This document shows, piece by piece, positions 35,529 through 36,509 of a DNA stretch of 36,509 nt (position 1 is the first letter of the stretch; the number at the start of each line of letters is the position of its first letter). The notes beneath the pieces were generated by a model. That model made no database searches and was not told where the DNA came from. It saw only the letters and a list, made by a program, of their open reading frames with translations. The DNA is taken from positions 1 to 36,509 of the forward strand of contig JAIETE010000288.1 in the NCBI GenBank assembly GCA_019745505.1, written 5' to 3'. The translations under genes and the position numbers were made by a program. The DNA comes from Candidatus Obscuribacterales bacterium. GTDB taxonomy: Bacteria > Cyanobacteriota > Vampirovibrionia > Obscuribacterales > Obscuribacteraceae.

Positions 35529-36509
35529 ATGTCCGCAAAAGCGTCGGGCGACACCATCGATACGGAAAATGCCGATAGGGGTTCATCGTATTCGAATGGC
35601 GACAAGCCAGGAGAATCAGTTAATCTTTTTGAGCCGTCCTTTGCCCCTATTAAGAAGTTTCACTTTAACGCGATCGCCTTCATCCTCGGATTCGCCGTCC
35701 TGCTTGGTTTGATTGCCTTCGCTTCCATGCAGTTTCTCAAAAGTAATGACTCCAACATTATTGAGCTGAGCGGACGTATAGAGGCGCCGGAAACGCATAT
35801 TTCGGCAATCGCCAATACTCGTGTCAAATCGGTTCTGGTCAGTGAAGGTGATGTGGTCAAGAAAGGACAACTCCTGATTGAGCTTGATACGGGTCTCATC
35901 AAAGCCAAAGAAGGAAATGTTCAACAGTTTATATCTCAGGCCTCGCGCGCCAGTCGGCAAGCAGATCTTCATGCTGCCGCCATGGAAAGACAGATAGCCG
36001 AGGCACGTCGTAAATCGAAAGGATTCTGGACAAGAGTGTTTACCAGCCCTAAAGGACGAGCAAAAGAAGGAGAGCGCCTGCGTGGCGATATGCTGCAAGC
36101 GCGCATGATGCAGATGCAGGCCCGTGCTGCAGTCGCTAAGGCTCAAGCCATGTCTAAGGCTACAAAAGAAGCGAAAATCAACTTCAAACTAACCAGCCCG
36201 ATAGACGGCATCTGCGAAACCCGCAGTATCGAACCAGGCGAGCTTGCGGCGACCGGGCAGGTATTGATGACGATTATCGATCCCAAAGCAGTTTATATGA
36301 AGGGCTATATTCCTGAAGGCGACGTCGGCAGAGTAAAGCTCGGCCAGCAGGCGGATGTCTATTTAGACTCTGATAGCAAGAAAGCTCACAAGGCTCACAT
36401 TACTTCCATCGACCGAACACCATCATTCACGCCGGAAAATGTCTATTTCAAGGACGACAGGGTTCGTCAAGTTTTCGGCGTGAAACTCGCATTGGACAGT
36501 CCGGATGGA
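35529..36509 (+). CDS. HlyD/EmrA-type membrane fusion (adaptor) protein, cut by the window end
   Basis: The first 327 residues of a periplasmic adaptor subunit of an efflux or secretion system. A polar cytoplasmic head (1-43) precedes one membrane segment (about 47-70). The first half of the lipoyl domain (about 78-122, with VKSVLVSEGDVVKKGQLLIE) leads to a coiled-coil hairpin (about 123-220) rich in Ala/Arg/Gln. The second lipoyl half (FKLTSPIDGICETRSIEPGE) and a beta-barrel (VYMKGYIPEGDVGRVKLGQQ) follow. The ATG has GGGAGGAG about eight bases upstream. The frame is open to the last base, so partner pump genes probably lie downstream. Confidence 0.93.
   Translation, partial: MSAKASGDTIDTENADRGSSYSNGDKPGESVNLFEPSFAPIKKFHFNAIAFILGFAVLLGLIAFASMQFLKSNDSNIIELSGRIEAPETHISAIANTRVKSVLVSEGDVVKKGQLLIELDTGLIKAKEGNVQQFISQASRASRQADLHAAAMERQIAEARRKSKGFWTRVFTSPKGRAKEGERLRGDMLQARMMQMQARAAVAKAQAMSKATKEAKINFKLTSPIDGICETRSIEPGELAATGQVLMTIIDPKAVYMKGYIPEGDVGRVKLGQQADVYLDSDSKKAHKAHITSIDRTPSFTPENVYFKDDRVRQVFGVKLALDSPDG

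Overview
The window looks like chromosomal DNA from a non-photosynthetic relative of cyanobacteria, most likely the Melainabacteria/Vampirovibrionia and perhaps the Obscuribacterales (inference). The main evidence is the RNA polymerase cluster: beta' is split into separate rpoC1 and rpoC2 genes, in the order rpoB-rpoC1-rpoC2, and rpoC2 carries the roughly 600-residue trigger-loop insertion typical of cyanobacteria. GC content is near 50%. No photosynthesis gene, insertion sequence, CRISPR array or prophage is visible.

Layout. At 1-721 there is the end of a small charged gene, a terminator and a palindromic repeat array. At 722-10192 (minus strand) lies rpoB-rpoC1-rpoC2 behind a strong sigma70-type promoter. 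At 10554-10649 there is a selenocysteine tRNA (anticodon UCA), followed by a XerC/D-type recombinase. At 11998-15504 are a class A penicillin-binding protein and an M48 membrane protease. At 15963-20391 are a CNT nucleoside transporter, CstA and a membrane protein with a PH-like end. At 20363-22495 (minus strand) are a Cys-type TPR-thioredoxin, a TPR-thioredoxin with an in-frame UGA at the first active-site Cys, and a hypothetical gene that appears frameshifted by a 5-bp duplication. At 22701-25153 are a secreted choloylglycine-hydrolase/penicillin-V-acylase-like enzyme and a zinc-ribbon protein with a Lys-rich tail. At 25310-29250 is a Hen1-Pnkp RNA repair operon. At 29300-33075 are a secreted vWA protein, two small unknown genes and a divergent pair of Cys-based phosphatase paralogues. 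At 33135-36509 are DNA polymerase IV, a diacylglycerol-kinase-like lipid kinase and an HlyD-type adaptor cut by the window end.

The most notable result is the combination of a selC-type tRNA with a TPR-thioredoxin reading W-UGA-A-P-C. Its adjacent paralogue has W-C-G-V-C at the same place. This is best explained as a periplasmic selenoprotein thioredoxin (U145, C148), with a candidate SECIS hairpin just downstream of the UGA. If correct, this lineage decodes selenocysteine and uses it in an envelope redox protein.
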